A stretch of DNA of 7,831 nt from Methylococcaceae bacterium. GTDB lineage: Bacteria; Pseudomonadota; Gammaproteobacteria; Methylococcales; Methylomonadaceae. The stretch lies in NCBI GenBank assembly GCA_003155565.1, contig PMDM01000364.1, positions 1 through 7,831 on the forward strand. Direction: 5' to 3'. A program made the translations under genes and the position numbers. Positions 1-6,781 of this stretch are shown here, piece after piece; within the stretch, counting starts at the first letter, position 1; each line of letters begins with the position of its first letter. Under the pieces are notes generated by a model. The model saw nothing but the letters and a program-made list of their open reading frames with translations. It did no database searches and had not been told where the DNA came from.

Positions 1-60
1 AAGCTTTCGCAAAAATAGCGACTCTCTTAATTTCTTTAAGGAATCTCTGAATAAGTCCTT

Positions 61-92
61 CGACGACCAACGGAAGTGCCTGTGGTGCAGGC
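61..92 (+). repeat. 32-bp cassette, inverted relative to 4131-4162
   Basis: The reverse complement of this segment matches 4131-4162 at 31 of 32 positions. Here it sits in the left arm of element 1, whereas in element 3 it sits in the right arm. It contains a small hairpin (GCCTG, 5-base loop, CAGGC, read on the reverse complement). Confidence 0.85.
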
Positions 93-94
93 TT

Positions 95-148
95 CCTTCG
101 ACAAGCTCAGGACGAACGGCAATGGGTTGATTCCGTTCGTGGTGAGCC
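95..148 (+). repeat. 54-bp repeat core, copy A
   Basis: This core begins CCTTCGACAAGCTCAGGACG and ends GTTCGTGGTGAGCC. It matches 4080-4133 in the same orientation at 51 of 54 positions and the reverse complement of 6727-6780 at 46 of 54, with no gaps. Equal length in three copies marks it as the conserved unit of the element family. Confidence 0.9.
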
Positions 149-237
149 CTTCGATAAACTCAGGAGAGCCCTGTCGAACCATGAACGGAATCAACTTGTT
201 CAGAGTTTCCTTAAGAAAACTGATAACATCCTCCGCC

Positions 238-1260
238 ATGAAGAAAAGTGATTTTACCTATCAACTGCCCGAAGAGTTAATTGCCCAAAAGCCCTTGCCG
301 GAGCGCCATGATAGCCGGCTGTTATGCTTGAATAAACACACTGGGCAGATTACCGATAGGCAATTCACCGATTTTATTGATTTAATAGACGAACGCGACC
401 TGCTGGTTTTTAACGATACCAAGGTAATTCCTGCCCGCTTATTCGGCACTAAGACAACAGGCGGTAAAGTTGAAATCCTCATTGAACGAGTGCTTGATGA
501 TCATCACGCTATTGCCCATGTTAGGGCCAGTAAATCGCCAAAGGAAGGTGCTTTAATAAAGCTGGATAACGGTTATCACTGTGAAGTACAGGTCAGGACA
601 GACGATTTATTCCGGCTTGAGTTCAAGAGTGATAAGCCTTTGCTGGAGATTTTAGAAAAGATTGGGCACATCCCCTTACCGCCTTATATTACCCGTGCAG
701 ATGATAAATCCGATGTAAGCCGCTATCAAAGCGTTTTTGCCAAACACGCTGGCGCGGTAGCCGCACCGACAGCTAGTTTACATTTTGATTTGGCGATGAT
801 GGAAAAAATCAAAGGGAAAGGTGTAGAAACCGCATTTGTGACCTTACATGTCGGCAGTGGCACATTTCAACCCGTCAGGGTAGAAGACTTATCCCAGCAC
901 ATCATGCACAAAGAATACTCTACCGTGTCGCTAGAAGCCGTTGAGGCGGTACGTCAGGCCAGAGCTAGAGGTGGGCGGGTTATCGCTATAGGCACCACGG
1001 CGGTCAGGGCATTGGAGTCAGCATCCCAAACAGGGCAACTTAAACCCGGCTTTGGCGACACCGATTTGTTTATCATCCCAGGTTATCAATTCAAGTCAGT
1101 TGATGCCATGCTGACCAATTTCCATCTGCCGGAATCTACCTTATTAATGTTGGTTGCCGCCTTTGCGGGTTATCAGCCTGTCATGGATGCCTATCAGCAT
1201 GCCATTAACCAGTCTTACCGCTTCTTCAGCTATGGTGATGCGATGTTTTTGAGTGCTTGA
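238..1260 (+). CDS. queA: S-adenosylmethionine:tRNA ribosyltransferase-isomerase
   Basis: QueA transfers and isomerises the ribosyl moiety of S-adenosylmethionine onto 7-aminomethyl-7-deazaguanine at the wobble position of tRNA, giving epoxyqueuosine. It is a cytosolic enzyme. The 340-residue length is normal for the family. Visible family blocks are the N-terminal [14 protein letters not shown] (4-17), [12 protein letters not shown] (59-70), [12 protein letters not shown] (172-183), [11 protein letters not shown] (203-213), GTTAVRALE (252-260), [13 protein letters not shown] (293-305) and the C-terminal SYGDAMFL. The start at 238 fits the family N-terminus. The same frame stays open upstream to 76, but those 54 codons run through mobile element 1 and are not part of the protein. 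No clear Shine-Dalgarno sequence precedes 238. The gene is followed by a terminator rather than by tgt, its frequent partner, so it looks monocistronic. Function is very secure; the start is likely. Confidence 0.97.
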   Translation: MKKSDFTYQLPEELIAQKPLPERHDSRLLCLNKHTGQITDRQFTDFIDLIDERDLLVFNDTKVIPARLFGTKTTGGKVEILIERVLDDHHAIAHVRASKSPKEGALIKLDNGYHCEVQVRTDDLFRLEFKSDKPLLEILEKIGHIPLPPYITRADDKSDVSRYQSVFAKHAGAVAAPTASLHFDLAMMEKIKGKGVETAFVTLHVGSGTFQPVRVEDLSQHIMHKEYSTVSLEAVEAVRQARARGGRVIAIGTTAVRALESASQTGQLKPGFGDTDLFIIPGYQFKSVDAMLTNFHLPESTLLMLVAAFAGYQPVMDAYQHAINQSYRFFSYGDAMFLSA

Positions 1261-1269
1261 TTCTAAAAT

Positions 1270-1307
1270 AAAAGCGTTAATTGCTGGACTAAGCAATTAG
1301 CTCTTTT
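1270..1307. terminator. Bidirectional rho-independent terminator between queA and the Smr gene
   Basis: The arms 1270-1285 and 1292-1307 pair with one mismatch and one G-T pair around a 6-base loop (GGACTA). The 5' side starts with AAAA and the 3' side ends with CTCTTTT, so a U-run follows the hairpin on both strands. It begins 9 bases after the queA stop and lies downstream of the convergent Smr gene, so it can serve both. Confidence 0.8.
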
Positions 1308-1312
1308 CCCGA

Positions 1313-1336
1313 GGTTCGAAATGCCCAGGCCGAACG
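1313..1336 (+). repeat. Decayed relic of the intergenic repeat core
   Basis: This stretch aligns without gaps to the intact repeat at 3508-3531 at 20 of 24 positions, sharing GGTTCGA at the start and CGAACG at the end. No terminal inverted repeats are seen nearby, so it appears to be an old remnant. Confidence 0.5.
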
Positions 1337-1373
1337 ATTTCAAACATAACAACGAATTAATACTAAATACGCG

Positions 1374-1949
1374 TTAATCGTACATGTCTTGACCATCGTA
1401 TTTGTCTGGATACTCCTTCGATATTTTCAACAACACGTAAACAGCGCCAGCGCCACCTTGTCTCGGTGATGCTGAACAGAAGGCTTGCACGTCTTTGTGT
1501 TGCCTGAGCCATCGGTTAATGTGGTTTTTCAGAACCGGATGGTTTTCGGATGAGCGGTAGCCTTTGCCGTGGATGATATGAACACAGCGATAACTGTACT
1601 CTGTGCTAACATGCAAGAACTTCAGCAACTGATGTTTTGCTGCTTCGCTGTTGAGTCCGTGTAAATCCATTTCTGCCTGCACTCCAAAAAAGCCCTTACG
1701 TAATTTTGCGAGAACGCTGTTTTGTATACCCGGTGCAGCATAACTAAGGGTTTCTTCATGGCTAACGTTGTCAGTGTCCGGCGTAATGCCGGTTTGCCAA
1801 TCTTCATTTAGATCATGAGGTTGTAGTTTTGGGTAAGGCTTAGTATTGGCAGGCCTTAACTGAACTTTATCGGTTTTTACAGCGCGTACGTTTCCTACTG
1901 ACTCGCGGAACAAGTCACTGTCATTTGGGTTAATGATTTTTTTTGTCAC
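1374..1949 (-). CDS. Smr-domain protein, SmrA/YdaL-like
   Basis: The protein has 191 residues with an Smr domain at about 92-176. Diagnostic features are MDLHG (94-98), the HGKG loop (127-130) and the ending GGAGAVYVLLK (165-175). Residues 154-174 resemble E. coli SmrA as I recall it. The first 90 residues are polar and low in recognisable structure, as is usual for the N-terminal extension of these proteins. Smr domains are nucleic-acid nucleases; relatives such as SmrB cleave mRNA at collided ribosomes. The exact substrate of this SmrA-like branch is not known to me. The start is a GTG at 1947-1949, supported by the N-terminal pattern (SDLFRESVGNVR) typical of proteobacterial members. The gene is divergent from surE across 75 bp, where I see no convincing promoter on either strand, and convergent with queA. 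Family is secure, role less so. Confidence 0.9.
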   Translation of the reverse strand: MTKKIINPNDSDLFRESVGNVRAVKTDKVQLRPANTKPYPKLQPHDLNEDWQTGITPDTDNVSHEETLSYAAPGIQNSVLAKLRKGFFGVQAEMDLHGLNSEAAKHQLLKFLHVSTEYSYRCVHIIHGKGYRSSENHPVLKNHINRWLRQHKDVQAFCSASPRQGGAGAVYVLLKISKEYPDKYDGQDMYD

Positions 1950-2024
1950 GAAAGCTGGTTTTGTTGTGCAAAATTGATACTATTGTTTGATTTTATAGCG
2001 TAATCCGCAACTAGGCGATGATTA

Positions 2025-2786
2025 ATGTACATTTTGTTAAGTAATGATGATGGCTACTTGGCTGAAGGGCTATCTGCATTAGCAAATGCATTAGGCCAGT
2101 ATGCTGACATATCGGTGGTTGCCCCCGATAAAAACCGCAGTGCGGCAAGCAATTCGCTGACTTTGGAAATGCCGCTTCGGGCTTCTGTGGGGGAGAATGG
2201 CTTTATCAAGGTCGATGGTACGCCGACGGATTGTGTACATCTGGCGATCACAGGATTGTTGGAGAAAGAACCCGACATGGTGTTTGCTGGCATCAATCAT
2301 GGCGGTAATCTAGGTGATGACGTGCTGTATTCCGGCACTGTGGCTGCCGCGACGGAAGGGCGGTTTTTAGGCTTGCCTGCGGTTGCCATTTCTTTGGCAG
2401 GCGGCAGTGAACAGGTGACGCACTTTGAGACCGCCGCGCATGTCGCGGTCACCTTATTAAAGCAACTTATCGACAAACCTTTGCCGCAGGATACCATCCT
2501 TAACGTCAATGTGCCGGATATTGCTATCAAAGACTTGAAAGGCTACCAAGCCACGCGACTTGGGCAACGTCATAAATCGGAACCTGTCATTACGGGCAAA
2601 GACCCACGCGGACGGCTATTGTATTGGGTAGGGCCGCCGGGCGCGGAGCAGGATGCGGGGCCAGGAACGGATTTTTATGCGATTAGCGCAGGTTATGTTT
2701 CCGTAACTCCGCTACAATTGGACTTGACGTGGTACGAGCGTATCAATGAAATAAAAACATGGTTGCCCAAAGAGATGAATCTATGA
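2025..2786 (+). CDS. surE: 5'/3'-nucleotidase SurE
   Basis: SurE is a metal-dependent cytosolic phosphatase acting on nucleoside monophosphates and related substrates, linked to stationary-phase survival. The 253-residue length is typical. The family metal site is visible: NDDG at residues 7-10 (D8, D9), S39 in NRSAASNS, and N91 in [11 protein letters not shown]. The TVAAATEG helix follows at about 105-112. The ATG start gives the canonical N-terminus [10 protein letters not shown], with a weak AGG-containing ribosome site upstream (TAGGCGATG). The stop overlaps the start of pcm by ATGA, indicating one transcript with translational coupling. The surE-pcm order is standard in gammaproteobacteria. 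Confidence 0.97.
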   Translation: MYILLSNDDGYLAEGLSALANALGQYADISVVAPDKNRSAASNSLTLEMPLRASVGENGFIKVDGTPTDCVHLAITGLLEKEPDMVFAGINHGGNLGDDVLYSGTVAAATEGRFLGLPAVAISLAGGSEQVTHFETAAHVAVTLLKQLIDKPLPQDTILNVNVPDIAIKDLKGYQATRLGQRHKSEPVITGKDPRGRLLYWVGPPGAEQDAGPGTDFYAISAGYVSVTPLQLDLTWYERINEIKTWLPKEMNL

Positions 2787-3442
2787 ACCCAAGCCTGCAA
2801 GGGATAGGCATGACCTCGCAGCGAACCCGCGACCGCATGGTCAACCGTTTGATCGAACAAGGCATACGCAGCAACAAAGTATTGGATGTCATGCGGAATA
2901 CACCTCGGCACATCTTTGTGGACGAAGCCCTGGCGAGTAGGGCTTATGAAGACAACCCCTTGCCTATCGGTCACAACCAAACCATTTCCCAGCCTTATAT
3001 AGTTGCCCGGATGACCGAGCTTTTGTTGAAGGGTGGACATTTATCGAAGGTGCTTGAAATAGGCACGGGCTGTGGTTATCAAACTGCCATACTCGCGCAA
3101 TTAGTGGATCATGTGTATTCGGTCGAACGCATCCTTCCTTTGCAGAAAAAAGCCAAAAATCATCTATGGGAATTAAAAATCAAAAATGTCAGCTATATCC
3201 ATAGCGATGGCGGTTGGGGCTGGCCTGAATATGCACCGTTTGATGGTATTTTAGTAAGTGCTGCACCGCCAGAAATCCCCGAGACGTTGCTGCAACAAAT
3301 GGCGATGGGTGGTGTGATGGTAATACCTACCGGCGAAAGCGGCAGGCAAGCGTTACAGCGGGTGATACGTTCGGAAAAAGGGTATGAGGCCGAAGAATTG
3401 GATGCGGTGAGTTTTGTGCCTTTTTTGTCGGGACGGGAGTAA
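2783..3442 (+). CDS. pcm: Protein-L-isoaspartate O-methyltransferase
   Basis: Pcm transfers a methyl group from S-adenosylmethionine to isoaspartyl residues of damaged proteins, starting their repair to aspartate. With the start at 2783 the protein has 219 residues. Motifs are the family signature [17 protein letters not shown] (61-77), the SAM-binding motif [13 protein letters not shown] (90-102), the acidic strand end SVERI (113-117), and [15 protein letters not shown] (152-166). The ATG at 2783 overlaps the surE stop (ATGA) and is preceded by AAAGAG about 8 bases upstream. An in-frame ATG at 2759 inside surE and another at 2810 (MTSQRTRDR, where Pseudomonas proteins begin) are alternatives. 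The nlpD-rpoS pair that follows pcm in many gammaproteobacteria is absent; a repeat hairpin and a convergent gene come next. Confidence 0.96.
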   Translation: MNPSLQGIGMTSQRTRDRMVNRLIEQGIRSNKVLDVMRNTPRHIFVDEALASRAYEDNPLPIGHNQTISQPYIVARMTELLLKGGHLSKVLEIGTGCGYQTAILAQLVDHVYSVERILPLQKKAKNHLWELKIKNVSYIHSDGGWGWPEYAPFDGILVSAAPPEIPETLLQQMAMGGVMVIPTGESGRQALQRVIRSEKGYEAEELDAVSFVPFLSGRE

Positions 3443-3507
3443 AGCGGTGATTGTCGCAATAAATCGAATTTACTATTAATGGCTGGGAGAAAGTTGATTT
3501 CGCTCAT

Positions 3508-3531
3508 GGTTCGACAAGCTCAGGACGAACG
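3508..3531 (+). repeat. Repeat arm of the element 2 hairpin
   Basis: This is a 24-bp copy of the family repeat (GGTTCGACAAGCTCAGGACG, then AACG). It pairs with the inverted copy at 3546-3570 with one internal mismatch. Confidence 0.9.
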
Positions 3532-3545
3532 AAATCCACGGGCTG

Positions 3546-3570
3546 CCGTTCGTCCTGAGCCTGTCGAAGG
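3546..3570 (-). repeat. Inverted repeat arm of the element 2 hairpin
   Basis: Read on the minus strand this begins CCTTCGACAGGCTCAGGACG, the start of the 54-bp core. It is the second arm of the hairpin with 3508-3531. Confidence 0.9.
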
Positions 3571-3587
3571 ATTTTACAAGAGATTCC

Positions 3588-4022
3588 TTAATGGCTGTAA
3601 GCCAACTCAAAAATAATCAATTCTGCAGTTTCCGTACCGACATTTTCCACCGCCATTAATTTCCCAGATTCCCAAAAAACTTCGCCGACAGAGTAGGTAT
3701 TAACTTTGCCGTCCTCAGTCACTTTCAGTTTGCCTTTGACCACATAACGCGGGCCAGGCCCATCATGCGTGTGCCAGGGCGTTTTGAAAGCGGGAGGGAA
3801 AGTGACCCGTATCACTTTCGCATTGACGCTTTTGCTGGGAAGTTCGACTGGGTTTTCCATAAGCGTAGTCCTGATTAATCCTGGTTTAGAATTATCTGCG
3901 GAAACTGTTTCCACCACAAAAAACAATGGCAATAACAGCGCGACGGCGATAAAAAACCGGGCGGAGCTTCTCATCAATTTATCCAAAAGACAGCCTTTTG
4001 GATCAGGATTTTGTTGATTCAT
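3588..4022 (-). CDS. Secreted or membrane-anchored single-domain cupin protein, function unknown
   Basis: The protein has 144 residues. A hydrophobic stretch at about 23-38 follows basic residues and precedes VSA-DN (40-44), a plausible signal peptidase I site after A42, so export to the periplasm is likely. The n-region is long (22 residues). Start 4022 has a strong ribosome site (AGGAG, 9 bases upstream), which favours it over the internal Met17. The remainder is a small beta-barrel cupin: PWHTHDGPGPRYVVKGKL (82-99) carries the metal-binding HxH (H84, H86), and GEVFWESG (113-120) leads into motif 2. The usual motif-1 glutamate is not evident, and the motif-2 histidine position appears to be M123, so metal binding may be atypical or absent. 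No substrate can be named. The stop codon lies in the TTAA bordering element 2, and element 3 lies just upstream of the promoter region. Confidence 0.85.
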   Translation of the reverse strand: MNQQNPDPKGCLLDKLMRSSARFFIAVALLLPLFFVVETVSADNSKPGLIRTTLMENPVELPSKSVNAKVIRVTFPPAFKTPWHTHDGPGPRYVVKGKLKVTEDGKVNTYSVGEVFWESGKLMAVENVGTETAELIIFELAYSH

Positions 4023-4079
4023 CGTGATTTACTCCTGTGTGAATACCAAAGTACGTTACTTAGGGAAACTCCGCACAGT

Positions 4080-4133
4080 CCTTCGATAAGCTCAGGACGA
4101 ACGGTATTGGGTTGATTCCGTTCGTGGTGAGCC
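4080..4133 (+). repeat. 54-bp repeat core, copy B
   Basis: It matches 95-148 at 51 of 54 positions without gaps, in the same orientation, and is the second near-intact copy of the core. Confidence 0.9.
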
Positions 4134-4162
4134 TGCACCACAGGCACTTCCTTTGGTCGTCG
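4131..4162 (-). repeat. 32-bp cassette, inverted copy of 61-92
   Basis: It matches the reverse complement of 61-92 at 31 of 32 positions. It lies on the opposite side of the core compared with element 1, so the modules have been rearranged. Confidence 0.85.
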
Positions 4163-4195
4163 AACCATGAATGGAATCATAAGTTCAGAGATTCC

Positions 4196-5377
4196 TCAAA
4201 TTGCCTTCTTGATACGTTCCAACGCATTTTTCAGGTTTTCCATGCTGGTCGCTATCGAAATTCGGATATGTCCTGGACTACCAAAAGCCGAACCCGGCAC
4301 CAACGCAACACCCGCTTTTTCAATCAAATATTCAGAAAATTCTAGATCGTCGGCTATGCCATCCAGCCGTCCAATCAGCTTTTGGACATTGGGGAACACA
4401 TAAAAAGTTCCATCGGTTGCTATGCAGTCTATGCCGTCAATTTTATTAAGCTCTGAAACAACATAATCATGGCGTTGTTTAAATTCAGTACACATCCGGT
4501 CAATAAAGCCCTGATCGCCGGTTAAAGCGGCTTCGGCAGCCACTTGCGAGATAGAGGTCGGATTGGAAGTGCTTTGGGATTGGATGGTGCACATCGCTTC
4601 AATCAGATCCGCAGGCCCTCCGGCATAACCAATCCGCCAACCGGTCATCGAGTATGCTTTCGACACGCCGTTCATCACCACGGTACGGTCATAAAGCTCA
4701 GGGTGTGCATTCAGGATATTAACAAAAGTACCTTGCTTCCACAGGATGTGTTCATACATATCATCCGTGGCAATGATGATGTTGGGGAAATCTTTGAGGA
4801 CATCGCCTAACGCTTTCAGTTCATCCAAGGAATACGCAATACCGGACGGGTTGGATGGGCTGTTGATAAAAATCAGGCGCGTTTTGTCGGTAATCGCCTT
4901 ACGTAGCTGTTCCGGCGTGATCTTAAAGCGTTGTTCTTGCGTGGTTTCAATAATGACGGGAATGCCATCCGCCAGTAACACCATATCGGGATAAGAAACC
5001 CAGTAAGGCGCGGGAATAATGACTTCATCCCCGGAATTAATCAGTGCTTGCGTCAAATTATAAGAGCTTTGTTTACCGCCGCAGGACACCAGGATTTGCT
5101 TGGGTGTGTAATCCAGCCCGTTGTCGTTCTTGAACTTGGCGATGATCGCTTTTTTCAATCCGGGTGTGCCATCGACTGCCGTATATTTGGTAAAGCCGTT
5201 ATCTAATGCCTTAACGGCGGCGGCTTTGATGTGGTCGGGTGTATCGAAATCGGGTTCGCCCGCGCCCAGACCGATAATATCTTTACCTGCCGCACGCATT
5301 GCCGCAGCCCTGGCGGTAATCGCCAAAGTAGGTGAGGGTTTAACTGCTTTGACTCTGTTTGAAAGTGTGATGCTCAT
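4196..5377 (-). CDS. Class I pyridoxal-phosphate aminotransferase, aspartate/prephenate (Ib) type
   Basis: This 393-residue fold-type I enzyme probably moves the amino group between aspartate or another dicarboxylic amino acid and a 2-oxo acid. Visible features are GLGAGEPDFDTP (36-47), the cofactor-contacting N176 in NSPSNPSG (172-179), D205 and Y208 in TDDMYE, the Schiff-base lysine K240 in SKAYSMTGWRIGYAGGP, and the substrate-carboxylate arginine R372 in HIRISIA. The sequence resembles the Thermus/Rhizobium-type aspartate aminotransferases, many of which also accept prephenate. The frame extends upstream to 5494, but those 39 codons run through a promoter and a hairpin repeat and are unlike the family, so the ATG at 5377 is chosen. 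The gene lies downstream of dapE. It could perform the succinyl-diaminopimelate transamination, but it is not the Pseudomonas DapC type. Its stop codon directly abuts element 3. Confidence 0.93.
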   Translation of the reverse strand: MSITLSNRVKAVKPSPTLAITARAAAMRAAGKDIIGLGAGEPDFDTPDHIKAAAVKALDNGFTKYTAVDGTPGLKKAIIAKFKNDNGLDYTPKQILVSCGGKQSSYNLTQALINSGDEVIIPAPYWVSYPDMVLLADGIPVIIETTQEQRFKITPEQLRKAITDKTRLIFINSPSNPSGIAYSLDELKALGDVLKDFPNIIIATDDMYEHILWKQGTFVNILNAHPELYDRTVVMNGVSKAYSMTGWRIGYAGGPADLIEAMCTIQSQSTSNPTSISQVAAEAALTGDQGFIDRMCTEFKQRHDYVVSELNKIDGIDCIATDGTFYVFPNVQKLIGRLDGIADDLEFSEYLIEKAGVALVPGSAFGSPGHIRISIATSMENLKNALERIKKAI

Positions 5378-5406
5378 GTTCTGCCGTGATAATGCTGTGT
5401 TCGAAT

Positions 5407-5424
5407 GGGTTGCAATTATAACCC
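5407..5424. promoter_or_regulatory. Imperfect palindrome over the -10 box, possible operator
   Basis: GGGTTGCAATTATAACCC is symmetrical at 14 of 18 positions (arms GGGTT/AACCC, centre AATT). It overlaps the TATAAT of the aminotransferase promoter, where a repressor would block RNA polymerase. No regulator can be named and the palindrome could be chance. Confidence 0.3.
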
Positions 5425-5443
5425 AGCTAAAGTTGATTGATAA
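5415..5443 (-). promoter_or_regulatory. Sigma70-type promoter for the aminotransferase gene
   Basis: Read on the minus strand, TTATCA (5438-5443) is followed after 17 bases by a perfect TATAAT (5415-5420). This places transcription initiation about 30 bases before the ATG at 5377. It implies the aminotransferase has its own promoter in addition to any read-through from dapE. Confidence 0.6.
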
Positions 5444-5482
5444 AAAATGTCCAGAATATGTAATAGTCAAAAAGGGAAGTTC

Positions 5483-5510
5483 GTAGAGACGCAAGATTTT
5501 GCGTCTCTAC
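5483..5510. repeat. Perfect 12-bp hairpin repeat of the GTAGAGACG type
   Basis: GTAGAGACGCAA (5483-5494) and TTGCGTCTCTAC (5499-5510) pair perfectly around GATT. It starts 8 bases past the dapE stop on the minus strand. GTAGAGACGCAA hairpins are, from memory, dispersed repeats in many unrelated bacteria, and this one is unrelated in sequence to the CTTCGACAAGC family. It could stabilise the dapE mRNA end or act as a weak terminator. On the minus strand a TTTTT run comes only about 9 bases after the stem, so it is not a textbook terminator. Confidence 0.75.
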
Positions 5511-5518
5511 ATTTATAA

Positions 5519-6655
<1,137 letters not shown>

Positions 6656-6701
6656 TTAGCTTGGTTTGATAGGAGATACTGAAAAAAATAGCGTTCATTA
6701 A

Positions 6702-6781
6702 TAGTTCGACCGTTCGACCAGCTCACGGCTCACCACCAACGGAATCAATACGTTACCGTTCATTCTGAGTTTGTCGAAGGA
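6702..6781. mobile_element. MITE-like repeat element 4, degraded, lacking terminal inverted repeats
   Basis: The stretch is bracketed by TTAA at 6698-6701 and 6782-6785 but has lost the GGAAtCTCTGAA-type ends. It contains the 54-bp core in inverted orientation at 6727-6780, with 46 of 54 matches to 95-148. Its right part is read as the end of the ArsC-like gene, and its left part lies 50-odd bases upstream of the dapE start. Confidence 0.6.
6727..6780 (-). repeat. 54-bp repeat core, copy C, diverged
   Basis: The reverse complement matches 95-148 at 46 of 54 positions without gaps. The divergence suggests an older copy than those at 95-148 and 4080-4133. Confidence 0.85.

Larger units (their letters stand above)
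40..210. mobile_element. MITE-like repeat element 1, complete copy with terminal inverted repeats
   Basis: The left end (40-56, GGAATCTCTGAATAAGT) and the reverse complement of the right end (194-210, GGAAACTCTGAACAAGT) match at 15 of 17 positions. Both ends are flanked by TTAA (36-39 and 211-214), which reads as a 4-bp target duplication. Inside are a cassette at 61-92, a core at 95-148 and further inverted GTTCG/CGAAC modules, so most of the element can fold on itself. It has no transposase or plausible gene. The open frames crossing it give repeat-type peptides such as FDKLRTNG, a familiar spurious translation of this repeat family. Structure and target are what a non-autonomous element mobilised in trans would leave. 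The ends resemble IS5-type ends and the YTAR target from memory, which is inference. It lies 27 bp upstream of the queA start and so separates that gene from whatever precedes it. Confidence 0.75.
3486..3587. mobile_element. MITE-like repeat element 2 with a long hairpin, between convergent genes
   Basis: The right end finishes in GAGATTCC, matching the family terminal repeat, and abuts TTAA at 3588-3591. The left end begins GGAGAAAGTTGATT, a shortened version of the family end. A 10-bp direct repeat, TTAATGGCTG, brackets the insert exactly (3476-3485 and 3588-3597). The right copy encodes the last codons and stop of the cupin gene, so the left copy duplicates them. Internally, 3510-3531 and 3547-3568 form a stem of about 22 bp with a single mismatch and a 15-base loop. 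Lying between the pcm stop and the cupin stop, the hairpin could end transcription from both sides, although no strong U-run follows it. Confidence 0.7.
4064..4195. mobile_element. MITE-like repeat element 3, ending at the aminotransferase stop codon
   Basis: The left end GGAAACTCCGCACAGT (4064-4079) follows TTAG (4060-4063). The right end, on the reverse complement, reads GGAATCTCTGAACTTAT (4179-4195) and is followed by TCAA (4196-4199). The inverted ends are recognisable but diverged, and the flanks are unequal, so the copy looks older than element 1. It contains the 54-bp core (4080-4133) and the 32-bp cassette (4131-4162). It fills most of the gap between the aminotransferase and the cupin gene. 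The sequence 5' to the cupin, where a promoter would lie, is therefore largely element-derived apart from about 40 bp. Confidence 0.7.

Noticed and set aside
76..237. Upstream in-frame ATG as the queA start
   Set aside because: The added residues are encoded by mobile element 1 and do not resemble any QueA N-terminus; the family begins at MKKSDF (238).
36..239. Minus-strand open frame across element 1 as a gene
   Set aside because: It is almost entirely repeat sequence and gives the usual repeat peptide (PFVLSLSK) with no domain.
1950..2024. Sigma70 promoters in the divergent Smr-surE gap
   Set aside because: AT-rich hexamer-like strings occur but none has both boxes at acceptable spacing; a promoter must be nearby but cannot be placed.
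2759..2782. Longer pcm start within surE
   Set aside because: The ATG at 2783 forms the standard ATGA overlap with surE and has a nearby AAAGAG; the extra eight residues are not family-like.
4544..4994. Plus-strand open frames inside the aminotransferase and similar ones inside dapE, surE and pcm
   Set aside because: They are antisense or off-frame shadows of well-recognised genes and show no family features or ribosome sites.
5378..5494. 39-residue N-terminal extension of the aminotransferase
   Set aside because: It covers a good promoter and half of the GTAGAGACG hairpin, and the family starts near MSITLSNRVKAVKPSPT.
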